Assembly (NCBI RefSeq): GCF_023053635.1
Contig: NC_086188.1
Location: 3,861,001-3,925,000 of the forward strand
Length of the DNA stretch: 64,000 nucleotides
DNA from: Elgaria multicarinata webbii
Lineage: Eukaryota; Chordata; Lepidosauria; Squamata; Anguidae
Reading direction: 5' to 3'
Part shown: positions 1 to 11,190 of the stretch, piece after piece
Layout of the letters: every line of letters starts with the position of its first letter
Position numbering within the stretch: position 1 is the stretch's first letter
The notes under the pieces: generated by a model
Database searches by the model: none
Seen by the model: the letters and a program-made list of their open reading frames with translations, nothing else
Told to the model about the DNA's origin: nothing
Translations under genes and position numbers: made by a program

Positions 1-1082
1 CCAAAAGGCACTTCTGGGTTTGCTTGGGGCGTCCCCTAGGCCGCCGGTTGGCTGCCGTGTGAACAGAATGCTGGGCGAGACGGGCCTGTGGTCACACCCA
101 GGGCCAGGTGTCTTCTGATCTCTGCAGGAAGGGGATTGCCAAAGAACCAAACGTTCCAGCTGCCATGGCGGGTCAGGATGTTGGCTTAGCTCCAGCTTAT
201 TCTCTTCCAGTTCCTTTGGGGCATCTGGAACGCCTTCGTTGCAGCTTGTCCTGGTCTGGAGATGCTGACACTGCTCTTTGGACTTCCCTGGGTGTCCGAA
301 TGAACGGTTCCCCTCCCTTTAGGCTGGGTAGCCGTGGCGAAAGTTTTGCTGTCCCCTTGGCCGGCTTGGAGCAGTCATCCTGGGCTCTTCTGGGCTCCTT
401 TTGCAGGGCTTCTGGATTGTGAAGATTCCCCAACCCCACCGGCACGAAAACGGAGCCTGGCAAGAGGGGCGATGTTTGGCAAAACGGGGGCAGGGAAATG
501 AAACAGAGGTCCCAGTTCTCCCTGACCAATGCTCTGCCTTTCCCTTTCAGACCCTTCGACAAGAACAGACTGAAGAATTGGCACCTGGGTTGCGCTGTCC
601 CCAGGTCTGGCCAACGTCGTCGTTCACTAATTCAGCTTGGCGACGACGCAAAGGAGAAAGATTCGCTTCTGGGGGGAGTGAAGATTCCCGGGAGCAAAAG
701 ACCATGATAATCACCACATTGCAGCCGTGGAGATCTACCAAGATCTTTCGAGGGCGTCGCAGTCTGAAACTGGGTTGACTGTGTAGCAGCAAGCCGTTCT
801 CCTCGGCTTCTTACGTGCCCAGAACTCGCCTTGCAGAATGAATCGCCCCGAAGCCTTTACCGGAAGCGCTCCGGCGCTTGAAACGGCGCCAGTCTGGTCC
901 GGCTAGACGCACAACAGACACAAACCTTCCCGCTGATGTTGCGCTCTGGGATCTCGTGACGTCGCTCGCCCGGGACCGACGTCTCCTCCCTTGCCTGGGC
1001 TAACCTGCGTGGCGCGGGTGCCGGTGGGGATCTCGAGAACTGAAGGGCTTGGTCCTCCTCTGTGTACCGCCAGACGGCCACG
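1..1082 (+). promoter_or_regulatory. ASPHD2 5' flank / 5'UTR region
   Basis: Upstream of the ASPHD2 start. GC and CpG content rises from about 830 and continues through exon 1. Positions 48-96 resemble a worn CR1 tail (a gtgtgaacagaatgctgg core). In human the gene has a noncoding first exon; I cannot place it here, so this stretch may be promoter, intron or leader. No other gene is visible; open frames here have no recognisable homology. Confidence 0.35.
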
Positions 1083-4000
1083 ATGCCCCTGGAGTGGCTC
1101 GCGGGCTGGTGCGGCTCGCTGGACAGGCTGAGGGACTTGATCGGCATGAGCATCCAGTCGGTGCGGGACTGCGACGCCACCGCCCTGGGCACCGTGGCCT
1201 TCCTCCTCGCCATGTTTGTGTGGTACTGCTACCAGGTCGGGCGAGAACAGCCCCGGCCGTACGTCATGGGGACCTCGCTCATCCAGGCCGGCGCCGACGC
1301 CCACGGCCTGCAGAACGGCTACACCCACTGCCACGCGCCCGAGTGCGTCCGCTGCGCCCACAGCGACGGGCTGAACCAGAAGCTCTACCACAACCTGCAG
1401 GAGTACGCCAAGCGCTACTCCTGGTCGGGCATGGGCCGGATCCACAAGGGCATCCGGGAGCAGGGCCGCTACCTGAACAGCCGCCCCTCCATCCAGAAGC
1501 CGGAGGTCTTCTTCCTGCCCGACTTGGCCACCATGCCGTACTTCTCCCGGGACGCCCAGAAGCACGACGTGGAACTGCTGGAGCGCAACTTCCAAACCAT
1601 CGCGGGCGAGTTCGAGGCCCTCTACAAGGCCTTCTCCAACTGCAGCTTGCCGCAGGGCTGGAAGGTGAACGGCACGCCCAGTGGCGAGTGGCTGACCTTC
1701 TACCTGGTCAACCAGGGCGCCTGCGTGCCCCGGAACTGTCGGAAGTGCCCCCGGACGTACCGCTTGCTGGGCAGCCTCCGCACCTGCATTGGCAACAACG
1801 TCTTCGGGAACGCCTGCCTCTCCGTGCTGACCCCGGGCACGGTCATCACCGAGCACTACGGGCCGACCAACATCCGGATCCGGTGCCACCTGGGTACGTA
1901 CCCACCGTCAGGGCGGACTCCCAGGACAAATAAAAGGGAGGGCTTCTTCACACAGCGCAGAGTTAAAACTCTGGAACTCACTGCCGCGGGATGTAGTGCT
2001 GGCCACCAGTTTGGATGGCTTTAAAAGGGGGTGGATAAATTCGTGGAAGAGGAGGGGAAGGCTTTCCATGGCTACTAGCCCTGATGGTTGGGTGCTATCT
2101 CCAGTATTTGAGGCAGGAAGCCTGGGTGCAGCAGTTGCTGGGGAACATGGGTGGGAGGGTGCTGTTGCACCATGTCCTGCTTGTTGGTCCCTGGCCGATG
2201 GCTGGTCAGCCACTGTGTGAACAGAGTGCTGGACTAGATGGACCCTTGGTCTGATCCAGCAGGGCTCTTCTTATGTTCTGATGTCCTCTTCACCCTCTGC
2301 TCCCCCGGTGATTTCTCCCGGGCGATTAAGAGAAGCTGCCCCTGAGCCGACCAGCCAAGACGGAAGCAAAGAATTTTGTGAGCCGCTTCCCTCCCCAGCG
2401 AATGAGATCCGAGCTGGGTTGCAAAGCCCTTTCCTTGGGAATTTGGCTCTTGGGCCGCTTGTCTTAATACAGACCTTGCAGAGCCGAAGTGTTTATTTAT
2501 TTCTTTAATATTACATTTACAGACCACCTTTAGGCCTCTTTCAAGGAGCCTAAGGCACTTAGGCGATCCTCCCCCTTATCCCCCCACAACAACCCTGTGA
2601 GGTAGGTTAGGCTGAAGGTCAGAAATCAGCTTTCCCCAGGCTGGTGCCTTCTGGATAGGTTGGGCCAACAGCCACACTGGTTAGAGGCGACGGGGTCTGT
2701 AATGACCCACACATTACACACAGAGGGGGCCAGGATGTGGAAGGCTGTTATATTTATTTTATTTCTATCCCGCCTCATAGCCGAAGCTCTCCGGCCATTT
2801 CAGAAAGATTAAAACCACAAGGTGCCACATAAAGCACGGAAGCAGAAAACCACAATATAAAAGCACAGAGCCGGAATAAAACCTAGCAGCGATGCTAGAT
2901 CCCAGCTTTCTCTGTGTGATCCCTTAGCATTGCTTTCACCACGACCAGAACGTTGGGGAACTTCTATCCAGTTGTCTGAAAAGGAGGTTTTGCCACTATG
3001 GTGGAGGGGAAAATGCAACTGCTGGGGTTGTGTTCTTTGTGTACCTTGATGCATTTTCACGCACCGAGTTGCACAATGCATTCCTCCGATTTGTACGCCC
3101 CCTTTTCTAGGACATGGATCTTCGTAGATAAAATTAAAATGGGAGTGGGTTTCTTTTGCAAGGGACCGGCGCGTTGCCGATGGTTCAGGATGCAAGCACC
3201 CTGGTTGCATTCCCTGCCTTGCTCTGAACCAAGGATGAATCATAGAATTGTGGAGTTGGAAGGGACCACAAGGATCATTAGATTGTAAGCCTATGCGGCA
3301 GGGTCTTGCTATTTACTGTTTTACTCTGTACAGCACCATGTACACTGATGGTGCTATATAAATAAATAAATAAATAAATAAATAAAAATAATAATAATAA
3401 TAATAATAATAATCATCATCTAGTCCAACCCTCTGCAATGTGCAGGAAAACCAATCAAACCATCCATGAGAGGCGGCTGTCCAACCTCTTCTTAAAAACC
3501 TCCAAAGATGGAGAACCCAGTTCCACTGTTGTACAAATCTTAGCGTCAGGCCGTTGCCCCATATATTTAATCGGAATCTGGGTAGCTGTAACTCGTACCC
3601 GTTATCCCCTGTCCTAATTTCTGTGGCCAGGGAATATAGAATTATAGAATCGTAGAATAGCAGAGTTGGAAGGGGCCTACAAGGCCATCGAGTCCAACCC
3701 CCTGCTCAATGCAGGAATCCACCCTAAAGCATCCCTGACAGATGGTTGTCCAGCTGCCTCTTGAAGGCCTCTAGTGTGGGAGAGCCCACCACCACCCTAG
3801 GTACATTGATGGTGCTATATAAATAAATAATAATAATAATAATAGGTAACTGGTTCCATTGTCGTACTGCTCTAACAGTCAGGAACTTTTTCCTGATGTC
3901 CAGCCGGAATCTGGCTTCCTTTAACTTGAGCTCGTTATTCCGTGTCCTGCACTCTGGGAGGATCGAGAAGAGATCCTGGCCCTCCTCTCCACCTTTTAAG

Positions 4001-5815
4001 TATTTGAAGAGTGCTATCATGTCTCCCCTCAATCTCCTCTTCTCCAGGCTAAACATGCCCAGTTCTTTCAGTCTCTCTTCATAGGGCCATCTTCCCTGTG
4101 GCACCCTTTCATGTACCTGAACACTGCTGACGTTCCCATTGCTCGCACGGCTCATTTTGCACTGCCAGGCTGGGCTGCTGCCATGGCAACCGCAAAGAGG
4201 CCTGCCGTGTGTGCTGCCAGCCAGCCCGTCCGTCTGCACCTGCCCAGGAGGAACGCCTGTGGACCGGCTTTTCCTTAAGGCCGATGCCACAACCTGCCTG
4301 GGTGGTGCTGGGTGCAGAGGGCCTGGCTTGACCGTCCCCAAGGGATCCGGGTCACCGGCCGAGTCGATGGCTCAAAAAGACACAGAGAGAGAGAGAGAGA
4401 GAAAAGGAAAGGATTCAAGCTGTTCATGATGGATGGCTGCGTTGATGGCAGTCAGTCGCGACAGCGAGACAAAACCTCCCCATTCGAATGCAGCGCCAGG
4501 AGCGGAAGAGAAAACACAGTCCCGCATCTGATCCCGTGAAGCAGTTTGGAGGCACGTGCAGCAACCGCATGAGGCAGCGGCCTGCGAACGCCCGTCGGCT
4601 CGAGGGGAGGCGCTGTGCTCCTTCCTAGAGTCGGAAGACCTAAAGACGGCCGTGCACGCGTTGGTAACTTCGAGGCTCGACTTCTGCAACGCCCTCTACA
4701 TAGGGCTACTTTTGTGCCTAGTCCGAAACTTCAACTAGTTCAAAATATGGCAGCCAGGCTGGTCAACGGTACACCTAGGCCAGATCCACACACAGGCTTC
4801 GGGACGCCCTGAAGGCGCTTTAGGGCGCCCCGAAATCGATGATGTACACCCTACCTTAACCTTAAGCTCTATGACCCGGGCGGAAGCCAGCGGCGGCTTC
4901 TTCTGCCGAGCTCTCCGAGCTGGATGGGCCCGGGTGGCTCTTTCGCCTGCAAAAGGAGGCCGGCAGGTAGGTGGGCGGCAGCTGATTCCTCGGCGAAGCC
5001 GCCGGGCGCAGCAACTCTTCATCCCGTCCCCGCGAGGGGTGATGCGGGGCCGCCTCCTCCTCTTCCTCTTCTTGGAACGGTTAAGGTAGGGTGTACATCA
5101 TCGATTTCGGGGCACCCTAAAGCGCCTTCAGGGCGTCCCGAAGCCTGTGTGTGGATCTGCCCCTAGCGGGGGACCACATTACACCAGTCTTAAAATCGCT
5201 TCACTGGCTGCCGATTAGTTTCCGGGCAAAGTACAAAGTCGCAGAATCATAGAATAGTAGAGTTGGAAGGGGCCTCTAAGGCCATCGAGTCCAACCCCCT
5301 GCTCAGTGCAGGAATCCACCCTAAAGCATCCCTGACAGATGGTCAAGTGTTGGTTATCACCTTTAAAGCCCTACATGGTTTGGGTCCAGGCTACCTGCGG
5401 GATCGCCTTCCTCCCATACAATCCTCACGGCACACTCAGGTCCTCTGGGAAGAATTTTCTCCAGCCAACAAAAACAAGGCTGACAGGTATTACCCAGAGG
5501 ACCTTTTCTTCTGCCGCTTCCAGTTTGTGGAATGGCTTGCCCCGGAGAGATTCGTCAACTGCCCAGAGAGCTTCGGCTATGGGGCGGTGTATAAATTAAA
5601 TAAACTTAACAGTCTTCCAGAATTTAAGAACGCCATAAAGACTGATCTCTTCCGGCAGGCCGACCCAGTTGAATTTTAAGATGCCTTTTTAATAATTTGC
5701 TGCTTTTAATAATGTATTCGTTTTAAATATTTCAATTAGTTTTTTGTATTTTATGGTTTTTTTATTTGTGTTGTACCCCGCCTCCCTCCAGAGGGAGAGG
5801 CAGGTAACAAATAGA

Positions 5816-5862
<47 letters not shown>

Positions 5863-7671
5863 CCGTATTTCTTCAATTGTAAGACGCCATCAATTGTAAG
5901 ACTCACACTAATTTCAGTACCACCAACAGAAAAAAAACCCTAAGACACACATGCGATTCTAAGACGCACCCCATTTTTAGAGATGTTTATATGGGGAAAA
6001 AAGTGTGTCTTAGAATCGAAGAAATAGGGCTATTATTATTTAAAAGGCAAGTTGGGCCCGGCTGCCGGCCTCTGGCTTTGTCGCGGCTTCTTCTGAGGTC
6101 CCCCCCCTTCCCCTCTTCTTCTTTCTCGCAGGACTGAAGACGCCCAGCAACTGTGAACTCGTGGTGGGCGGTGAGCCCCAGTGCTGGGCCGAAGGCCGCT
6201 GCCTCCTCTTCGACGACTCCTTCCTGCACACGGCGTTCCACGGAGGCAAGTGCACGCCCCTTCGACTGGTGCATGGCTCCCCCTCCCCTCCCCTCCCCTC
6301 CCCTCCCCACCCCATCCTGTACCCAGTGGAGCTTTGAACGCAAAGGGGCTTGCCTGAGACGGGGAGGCGTCCCCCACTACCGTGGCTGTGGCAAGTGGAA
6401 CTTTCAGGAGAGGGCGGGGCTGTGAATCGTGGGGCAGAACTCCCCATTGCCACTCGTGGCCATCGAGGACGTGGTTCGGGGAGCTTCCTGGCCTGACTGG
6501 GGAGGCGGGGGGGGGGGAGAAGCGACACAGGGGGGCTGAACTCAGGGGCATCTGAGCGGACGCTATGCTCAAGCAGCCTCCAGGACCCCCAAGTGCGCCA
6601 ACTTACTGCCTAAAGAGGGGGACAAGGGATGCTGTGCTTCAGAGGTCCAGGTAGAACCCTTTGCCCGGCTGTTCCTTCAGGGGACAATTCAGAAGTTTGA
6701 ATGAAATAAATGAAAGGCATGGGGAGAGCAGGGAAAAGGTCCCGGGTTCAGCCCTTGGCGGTCCCCAGTTCAAGAGGGAGCTGGCCAAGTGGGGCTAGGA
6801 AAGTCCTCTCTCTGCTAGAGCCACCAGTTAGAGCAGAGCTTTCCAAACTCTGTGTCGTGACATGTTAACGTGTCAGCTGCAGTGGGTCGGCGTGTCGCGC
6901 GAACATATTGTAATGTATTTATGTGTCCGTATCTCGTATAAGGGGTTAGTTTAACCTCCGGTTTGCTAGGAAAACCGAATCACTGTGTCGCGAAATGATG
7001 CAGGTCTAAAAAGTGTGTCACCAACATGAAAAGTTTGGAAAGCTCTGAGTTAGAAGTTGGGTGGATCAGACAAAAGGGCCGTCTCAGTCCAGCACTCCGT
7101 CCACACAGCAGCCAACAAGGAATCCGCGAGCAGGTGACGAAATAAGTTTGCACACGCCCTGCAACGTCAGATCATTTGGAAGGTTGCAGCGCGGGCGGTT
7201 TTGCGCCCACGAGGTAACGGAACACGAGGGGAGCGGAAAGAGACGTTTCTAAGTTTTTCCTTGCTACCACCTTGAGGACTAGCAACTCTATTTATTGATT
7301 TTTAATACAAAGGCAGCATGCCAGAAATTGGCATGCGTTTGGTCGGGGAAGGCTTTCTCCTGCAAGATTCACATGAGAGGTGAGATGAGGTGGGGTCAGC
7401 AAGCCAGTTCACCTCCCAACCACGGAAGGACCGCTGCGAACTATCCGTAGCAGCTGGTTTTCCACCCCCCCCCCCCTCTGAGACGCATTCTGGGGCCCAA
7501 GGCTGGTTCTTGGAGAACGGAGGTCTCACTGGCTTCCCTTGCTCTTCTCTTCTTCTCCCAGGTCCCCCCGAGGAAGGCCCCCGGGCCGTGTTCATGGTGG
7601 ACCTCTGGCATCCCAATGTGGCTGCTGCCGAACGCCAGGCCCTCGATTTTATCTTCGCTCCGGGACGATGA
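1083..7671 (+). CDS. ASPHD2: ASPHD2, aspartate beta-hydroxylase domain-containing protein 2
   Basis: Three coding exons, 1083-1893, 6132-6245 and 7562-7671 (stop), join in phase to 344 codons plus stop. The start MPLEWLAGW aligns with the internal MSLEWL of human ASPHD2 as I remember it; no upstream in-frame extension like the human leader is seen. Residues 33-50 form one membrane segment, so this should be a type II membrane protein with the catalytic domain lumenal. The Asp/Asn hydroxylase domain holds His258 (TEHYGPTN), His303 ([10 protein letters not shown]) and Arg316 ([11 protein letters not shown]), corresponding to the two iron-binding histidines and the 2-oxoglutarate arginine of ASPH; the fold lacks an acidic ligand in ASPH too. 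The C-terminus [14 protein letters not shown] is nearly invariant in vertebrates. Substrate is unknown. Intron 2 has a GC donor. A CR1 tail lies about 30 bp after exon 1. Confidence 0.96.
1926..2282 (+). mobile_element. CR1 LINE 3' fragment
   Basis: Matches the 3' end of the CR1 copies elsewhere in the window (for example rc of 13934-14350): a degenerate C-terminal reverse-transcriptase stretch (GGATAAATT region), the gggaacatggg motif and the ctagatggacccttggtct tail. It starts about 30 bp after the ASPHD2 exon 1 donor. Confidence 0.8.
2491..2690 (-). mobile_element. CORE-SINE-like fragment (minus)
   Basis: The reverse complement carries cctcacagggttgttgtg and a 3' stretch ending in an AATAAA-like tail, as in the better copy at 58205-58440. 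Confidence 0.5.
2752..2890 (-). mobile_element. L2-type LINE 3' tail (minus)
   Basis: Reverse complement of the recurrent gaaccgcccagagagctt / gcggtatagaaatgcaataa tail that ends L2 copies in this window. Confidence 0.65.
3238..3640 (-). mobile_element. CR1 fragment (minus) with nested tail-type insertion
   Basis: Minus-strand CR1 3' sequence beginning at the atagaattgtggagttggaag end. It is interrupted at 3279-3414 by a short element (tgtacagcaccatgtaca, then a TAAA/ATA-rich tail) flanked by the 5-bp duplication ATCAT (3274-3278 and 3415-3419); removing it restores a continuous CR1 match. Confidence 0.75.
3645..4138 (-). mobile_element. CR1 LINE 3' fragment (minus), ORF2 C-terminus
   Basis: The reverse complement encodes [20 protein letters not shown] and [20 protein letters not shown], the CR1 ORF2 C-terminus, and ends in the ATTCTATAATTCTATA-type 3' repeat. 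A 39-bp A/T-rich tail fragment (3804-3842) is inserted within it, flanked by TAGGTA duplications (3798-3803, 3843-3848). Confidence 0.85.
4778..5162. mobile_element. Foldback MITE with about 85-bp terminal inverted repeats
   Basis: The arms 4778-4863 and 5082-5162 are near-perfect reverse complements (outer core CAGATCCACACACAGGCTTC; inner core GATGATGTACACCCTACC). Flanking CTA occurs on both sides (4775-4777, 5163-5165), consistent with a 3-bp target duplication as in PIF/Harbinger elements. No transposase frame in the 220-bp centre. Confidence 0.8.
5239..5341 (-). mobile_element. CR1 3' end (minus) inside L2
   Basis: Reverse-orientation CR1 terminus (agaatcatagaatagtagag through aagcatccctgacagatgg) between two L2 parts. 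Confidence 0.8.
5813..5862. repeat. (ATT)n microsatellite
   Basis: About 16 uninterrupted ATT units at the 3' end of the L2 copy. Confidence 0.95.
5863..6030. mobile_element. MITE, Tc1/mariner-like, copy 1
   Basis: Terminal inverted repeats of CCGTATTTCTTC...TCTAAGACGC type, an internal tttttagagatgtttatatg and an inverted right end (tcttagaatcgaagaaata). The second copy at 27191-27375 is flanked by TA. Confidence 0.7.
6276..6312 (-). repeat. (CCCCT)n tract, G-rich on the minus strand
   Basis: Five CCCCT units and a variant, about 30 bp downstream of the ASPHD2 exon 2 GC donor. The minus strand has runs of four G suited to a G-quadruplex. Confidence 0.8.
6834..7047. mobile_element. hAT-type MITE
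   Basis: 214 bp with 16-bp inverted termini CAGAGCTTTCCAAACT and flanking 8-bp duplications AGTTAGAG (6826-6833) and AGTTAGAA (7048-7055). No coding capacity. Confidence 0.85.
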
Positions 7672-8857
7672 CGTGACTCCTCTTGGCGAAACAGGCTGGA
7701 GGGCAGCCCAGCAGCCTGGAGGAGGAGGAGGAAGTGGCGGCTGCTGGTGCAACCTCCTCACCGAGCTGGCGTGCCAGCCCTTGTGCAAGCACACGCACAC
7801 AGATACACCCACACATACACACACACACAGCGTGGGGGGTCGTTCCTCATGCTGGATTTTTGTACATGGCAACGTCCACCTTGCGGTCTCCTCCTTTCCA
7901 TCCTTTGCTTGGGGTTAGGTGGGGAGGGAGGGAGGGAAGGGGTGGCTGCCATTCCCACCCACCCCCACCTCCTTTTTACTCTGTGGTTCGGCGTCATGCC
8001 GCTGTAGTGTGCGTTCCGTCGCTAACTGTGTTTTACGGTGTCCAGAACTTAGAAATCTAACCGCCCCAGGGGTGGTGTCGATGATGAATGTAGCCGTGTC
8101 AACTTTTATCGTGTGGTCGTCTGTAAAGACAAAGCACCCCATCCCCCGGCCCACCCAAGGAACGCAAGTGAAAGTCGGAGTGAGTGGGAGGGGAAGAGAA
8201 GGAACAGTGTCACAGCCAGCACCCTCCCTGCTGTGGTTTCACGGTGGTCCAGACAGCCTAGCGTGGGCCGAGATCGTCCATCTCCCCCTTGGCTGAAGCA
8301 CGACAGATGCCCCCCTCTGCCATCTCTTTGCAGGGGAAGTGGGCGAGAGCGGAGCAACGCAGAAGTGCGGGGCTGCGGAGGGTGTCGTCACGCGGGACCC
8401 CCGGTCCCTTTTCTCAAGCTTTGCATCAGCTTGCTTTGTGCCTTCTTGTTTCTTTGGTTTGGGCCCCTGCGTGGATCGGGGTACGCGTCTAGCACCCGTT
8501 GGGCTTCCTGGGAAAGGAAGGCGGAACGCAGCACGCTCTCCAGGCCGGCCGGCGGGCGGGCGGGTGTGGAGACAAGAGGCGGGCGCGGAGGAGGCTTTCC
8601 GGAAATCCTCAGTGGAAGGGATTTGGAGTTCAGAGCGAGGCAGGGCGACTGTCTCTTCAACTCCATCGCAGTAGCAGTTTTCACACGTCACAATCTTGTG
8701 TGGGGAAAAGCAAAATGGAAAAAGCAGCCGTGCATGATCTTATTTAACGCCCCCGTCTGACTGAATAGCTGGAGGGTCTTTCCATGCAGGCAAAGGAGCT
8801 CTGTAAAAGCGTGTGGCGGCTCAGTTAACGTTTGTGCCAGCAGCAACCGGGCTAGTC

Positions 8858-8863
8858 AATAAA
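8858..8863 (+). terminator. Polyadenylation signal of ASPHD2
   Basis: A canonical AATAAA about 1.19 kb after the stop, followed 20-30 bp later by a T-rich stretch (8882-8893). The intervening 7672-8857 is then the 3'UTR, containing a CA-rich tract near 7790-7830. Confidence 0.6.
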
Positions 8864-8889
8864 CAGTTGTGCTGAACAAGGTTGCTCTT

Positions 8890-9950
8890 TTTTTGTCTTG
8901 CGCGTCCTCCGTGCCTGGGTTCGGAGGGAAGGTTTGGGAAACCGACACTTCCATTCCTGGTGGGAATACGCCCATGTCTTTTCGTACCCGCTCTTGGGCT
9001 CAGGTGTCGGGATCTGGTTGGGACGGGGAGGTGGGGGGGGGGGCGGGTGTTCCCGCTTTGGAGGGATCGCTTCTGCAGGTGTGGACTCTTCTGCCGTCCC
9101 AACGCCAGGAAGGAGAAGTTGCAGCTGTTGAAATTCTCCCTTTCGCACAGCGCCGGTGGGTAGGAGGGTGTGGTTTGAGGGAGAGAGGGAGAATGGCCAT
9201 ATTCTCTCCGCACTATCACGTCCGTGTCCAAGGTAGATGTTGACATTGACACGTCTGCCCGTTTTGTGTATTTATTCTAACTTCTGCTAGCTGCGGAGAG
9301 CGTGCGTGCTCTGGCCTGCCTTCCTGGAGGCCCCCTGCAGCCTCTTCCGCCCTTCACCATTCTACTAAGCCTGGCCCCACTTCTTGCAGAAACACTTCTT
9401 TAAAGCGGTAAGGACTAGGAGCTTGTGCTCAGCGAGAAACGAAAGCCGACGTTGGCGAGGCAGTGAATTCAATTCCAGAAGTCACATCCTATGCGTGTGT
9501 GTGTGTGTGTGAATGGAATGAAAGCCAAAGGGAGCGACGGGCGTGTGTGGCACGTGGCCAAGGTCTCCCTCTGAGAAGGGTTTCTTCCAAGCGTCATGCC
9601 GGAGAGGGCTCGCCCGCTGCCTCCGTGGATGGTGCCGGCAGATGGCGTGGCAGCCGGCAGCCGTGGCTTTTCTAGAAACAACCAGAAGGTGTTGAGCTTC
9701 CTTGCCGTTGTTGCTACGCAAACAACCCCTGACGGCTGGAAGGCGGAGTCGCTCGCACCGCCCCGACGCCACCTCTCAAGGCCCTGATCCCCTGGCTCTC
9801 CTCCTGCAGGGCGGGAAGGACTCCGGCGTGACTGAAGCGGAATTGCAGGCCGGACTTCCCCGCAGGAACAGGGAGTGCTCTCAAGGCCGGCCTGAGCCCT
9901 TTGCGCAACGAAGACATGGTCAGAACAGTTCATGGGAAAGCTCAAAGCCC
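8890..9950. other. Intergenic gap between ASPHD2 and HPS4 3' ends
   Basis: Only a short (TG)n at 9496-9512 and G-rich runs near 9030 stand out. No conserved frame, RNA gene or transposon recognised. Confidence 0.4.
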
Positions 9951-9959
9951 TGGGCCAAC

Positions 9960-9965
9960 TTTATT
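9960..9965 (-). terminator. Candidate polyadenylation signal of HPS4
   Basis: AATAAA on the minus strand about 1.2 kb after the HPS4 stop at 11191. The stretch 9966-11190 has no recognisable repeat or other gene and is probably 3'UTR. It lies 1.1 kb from the ASPHD2 signal in tail-to-tail arrangement. Confidence 0.45.
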
Positions 9966-11190
9966 GTCCCCGGCACGGTGCCGAGTATAGTGCTGAGGTG
10001 TGCCGTGAAACGTCTCCCGTCTCGCCCCCGCAGGAAGGAGCTTGGTCGCCTCTCCACTGCAAATGCCTGCTGCCACCAAGATACTTGAGTGGATTGGCCT
10101 GCTCTGATGAGTGGAGAGTTGGGTCGGGTCGGGGGGCAGAGGGAGAGTGCACGAAGCCATCTGGTCCCACTTGCCAGAGGGAGGACGAAGGGGGGGGGTG
10201 CAACCCAGTTCAGAAGGGAGAAAGAAAGCCAGGGGTTTGGGGGCAGGAGAGAGGCCATGGGGGGTGGCTGGCCCTGCTGAGGCCGGGCCCCTTCCACGCG
10301 GCCGTGGAGCAGTGCTACCACCAGCCAGTGCAAAGAGAGAGGCCTCTCCCCAGCTGCAGCCAGCACAGTTCCACGGGGGAGGCAGGAGAGCTGGCTAAAA
10401 AGCCAGGTGTGTCTGCGTGGGCTGGGGGAACAAGACTCCCGTGGCTCAGCGGCACGGTGACGGGAGGGTGAAAGCTGATGGGACTGCTGATGCAGCGAGA
10501 GAAGCCGTTCAGCCTTCCTGTCCAGAAAGAGCCCTCCCAGGGCTGTGGTCGCTTGAATCTGCAGCTGAGGAAATGATACGGGGTTCCAAAGCACCCCCTA
10601 CCCGGAAAACCCCTTCGGCGTAGGAAGTGAGCTCCTCCAGAGCCGTCCTCCTTGATGAGAGGGCTTTGGATGAGCTGGGTGAAATGGTGCAGTCCTGGGA
10701 GGACTGTACCACATGGCTTTCCAGAAGCGCCCCTCCAAAGAAATTCCAGGGGGAGGTGAGCTACAAATTTAGCCCCGTGTGGGCAGTCCTATCCAGAGGG
10801 CTTCCTCACATCTGGAATTTGCATTGGGCCAAGCGGGTGGGGCGGGGCGAGGTGTGGGTGTAGCCAGGGCTGCCCGACAGGGACGGAGCCGGCTCACATG
10901 TTCTTTGGCATAGGAGCAAACGTTCGCTGCGCACAGTGATCACGGATGCCTACTCCACCTGCTTGGGGTTACTGAGCTCAGGAGAGACGAGACCTACCCG
11001 GCTGAGCCCATGCTAGGGCTGACTGAGCACTTGGGGGAACAGCTGAGGCAGCACGGAGCGGAATAAAAGTCCTGGCAGCGTTCGACAGATTTAAAAAAAC
11101 CCACCACCATCAAACACGTCCACCGCCGTACGAAAACGTCCCGGCAGTTCGTAGCTTAGGCAAAGCTCCGCCAACGCTGGCTGTCCCAAC

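Larger units (their letters stand above)
4636..5812 (+). mobile_element. L2 LINE fragment with three nested insertions
   Basis: Encodes pieces of an L2-type reverse transcriptase C-terminus ([17 protein letters not shown], then SLHWLPI-like and [20 protein letters not shown]). It is split by a foldback MITE (4778-5162), a minus CR1 piece (5239-5341) and a short L2-tail piece (about 5569-5607). It ends at the (ATT)n run. Confidence 0.75.

Noticed and set aside
903-1889. Long open frame antisense to ASPHD2 exon 1 (328 codons), and a 294-codon frame on the same strand
   Set aside because: Both are shadows of a GC-rich coding exon: the true frame matches ASPHD2 throughout, and these have composition-driven peptides with no known homology.
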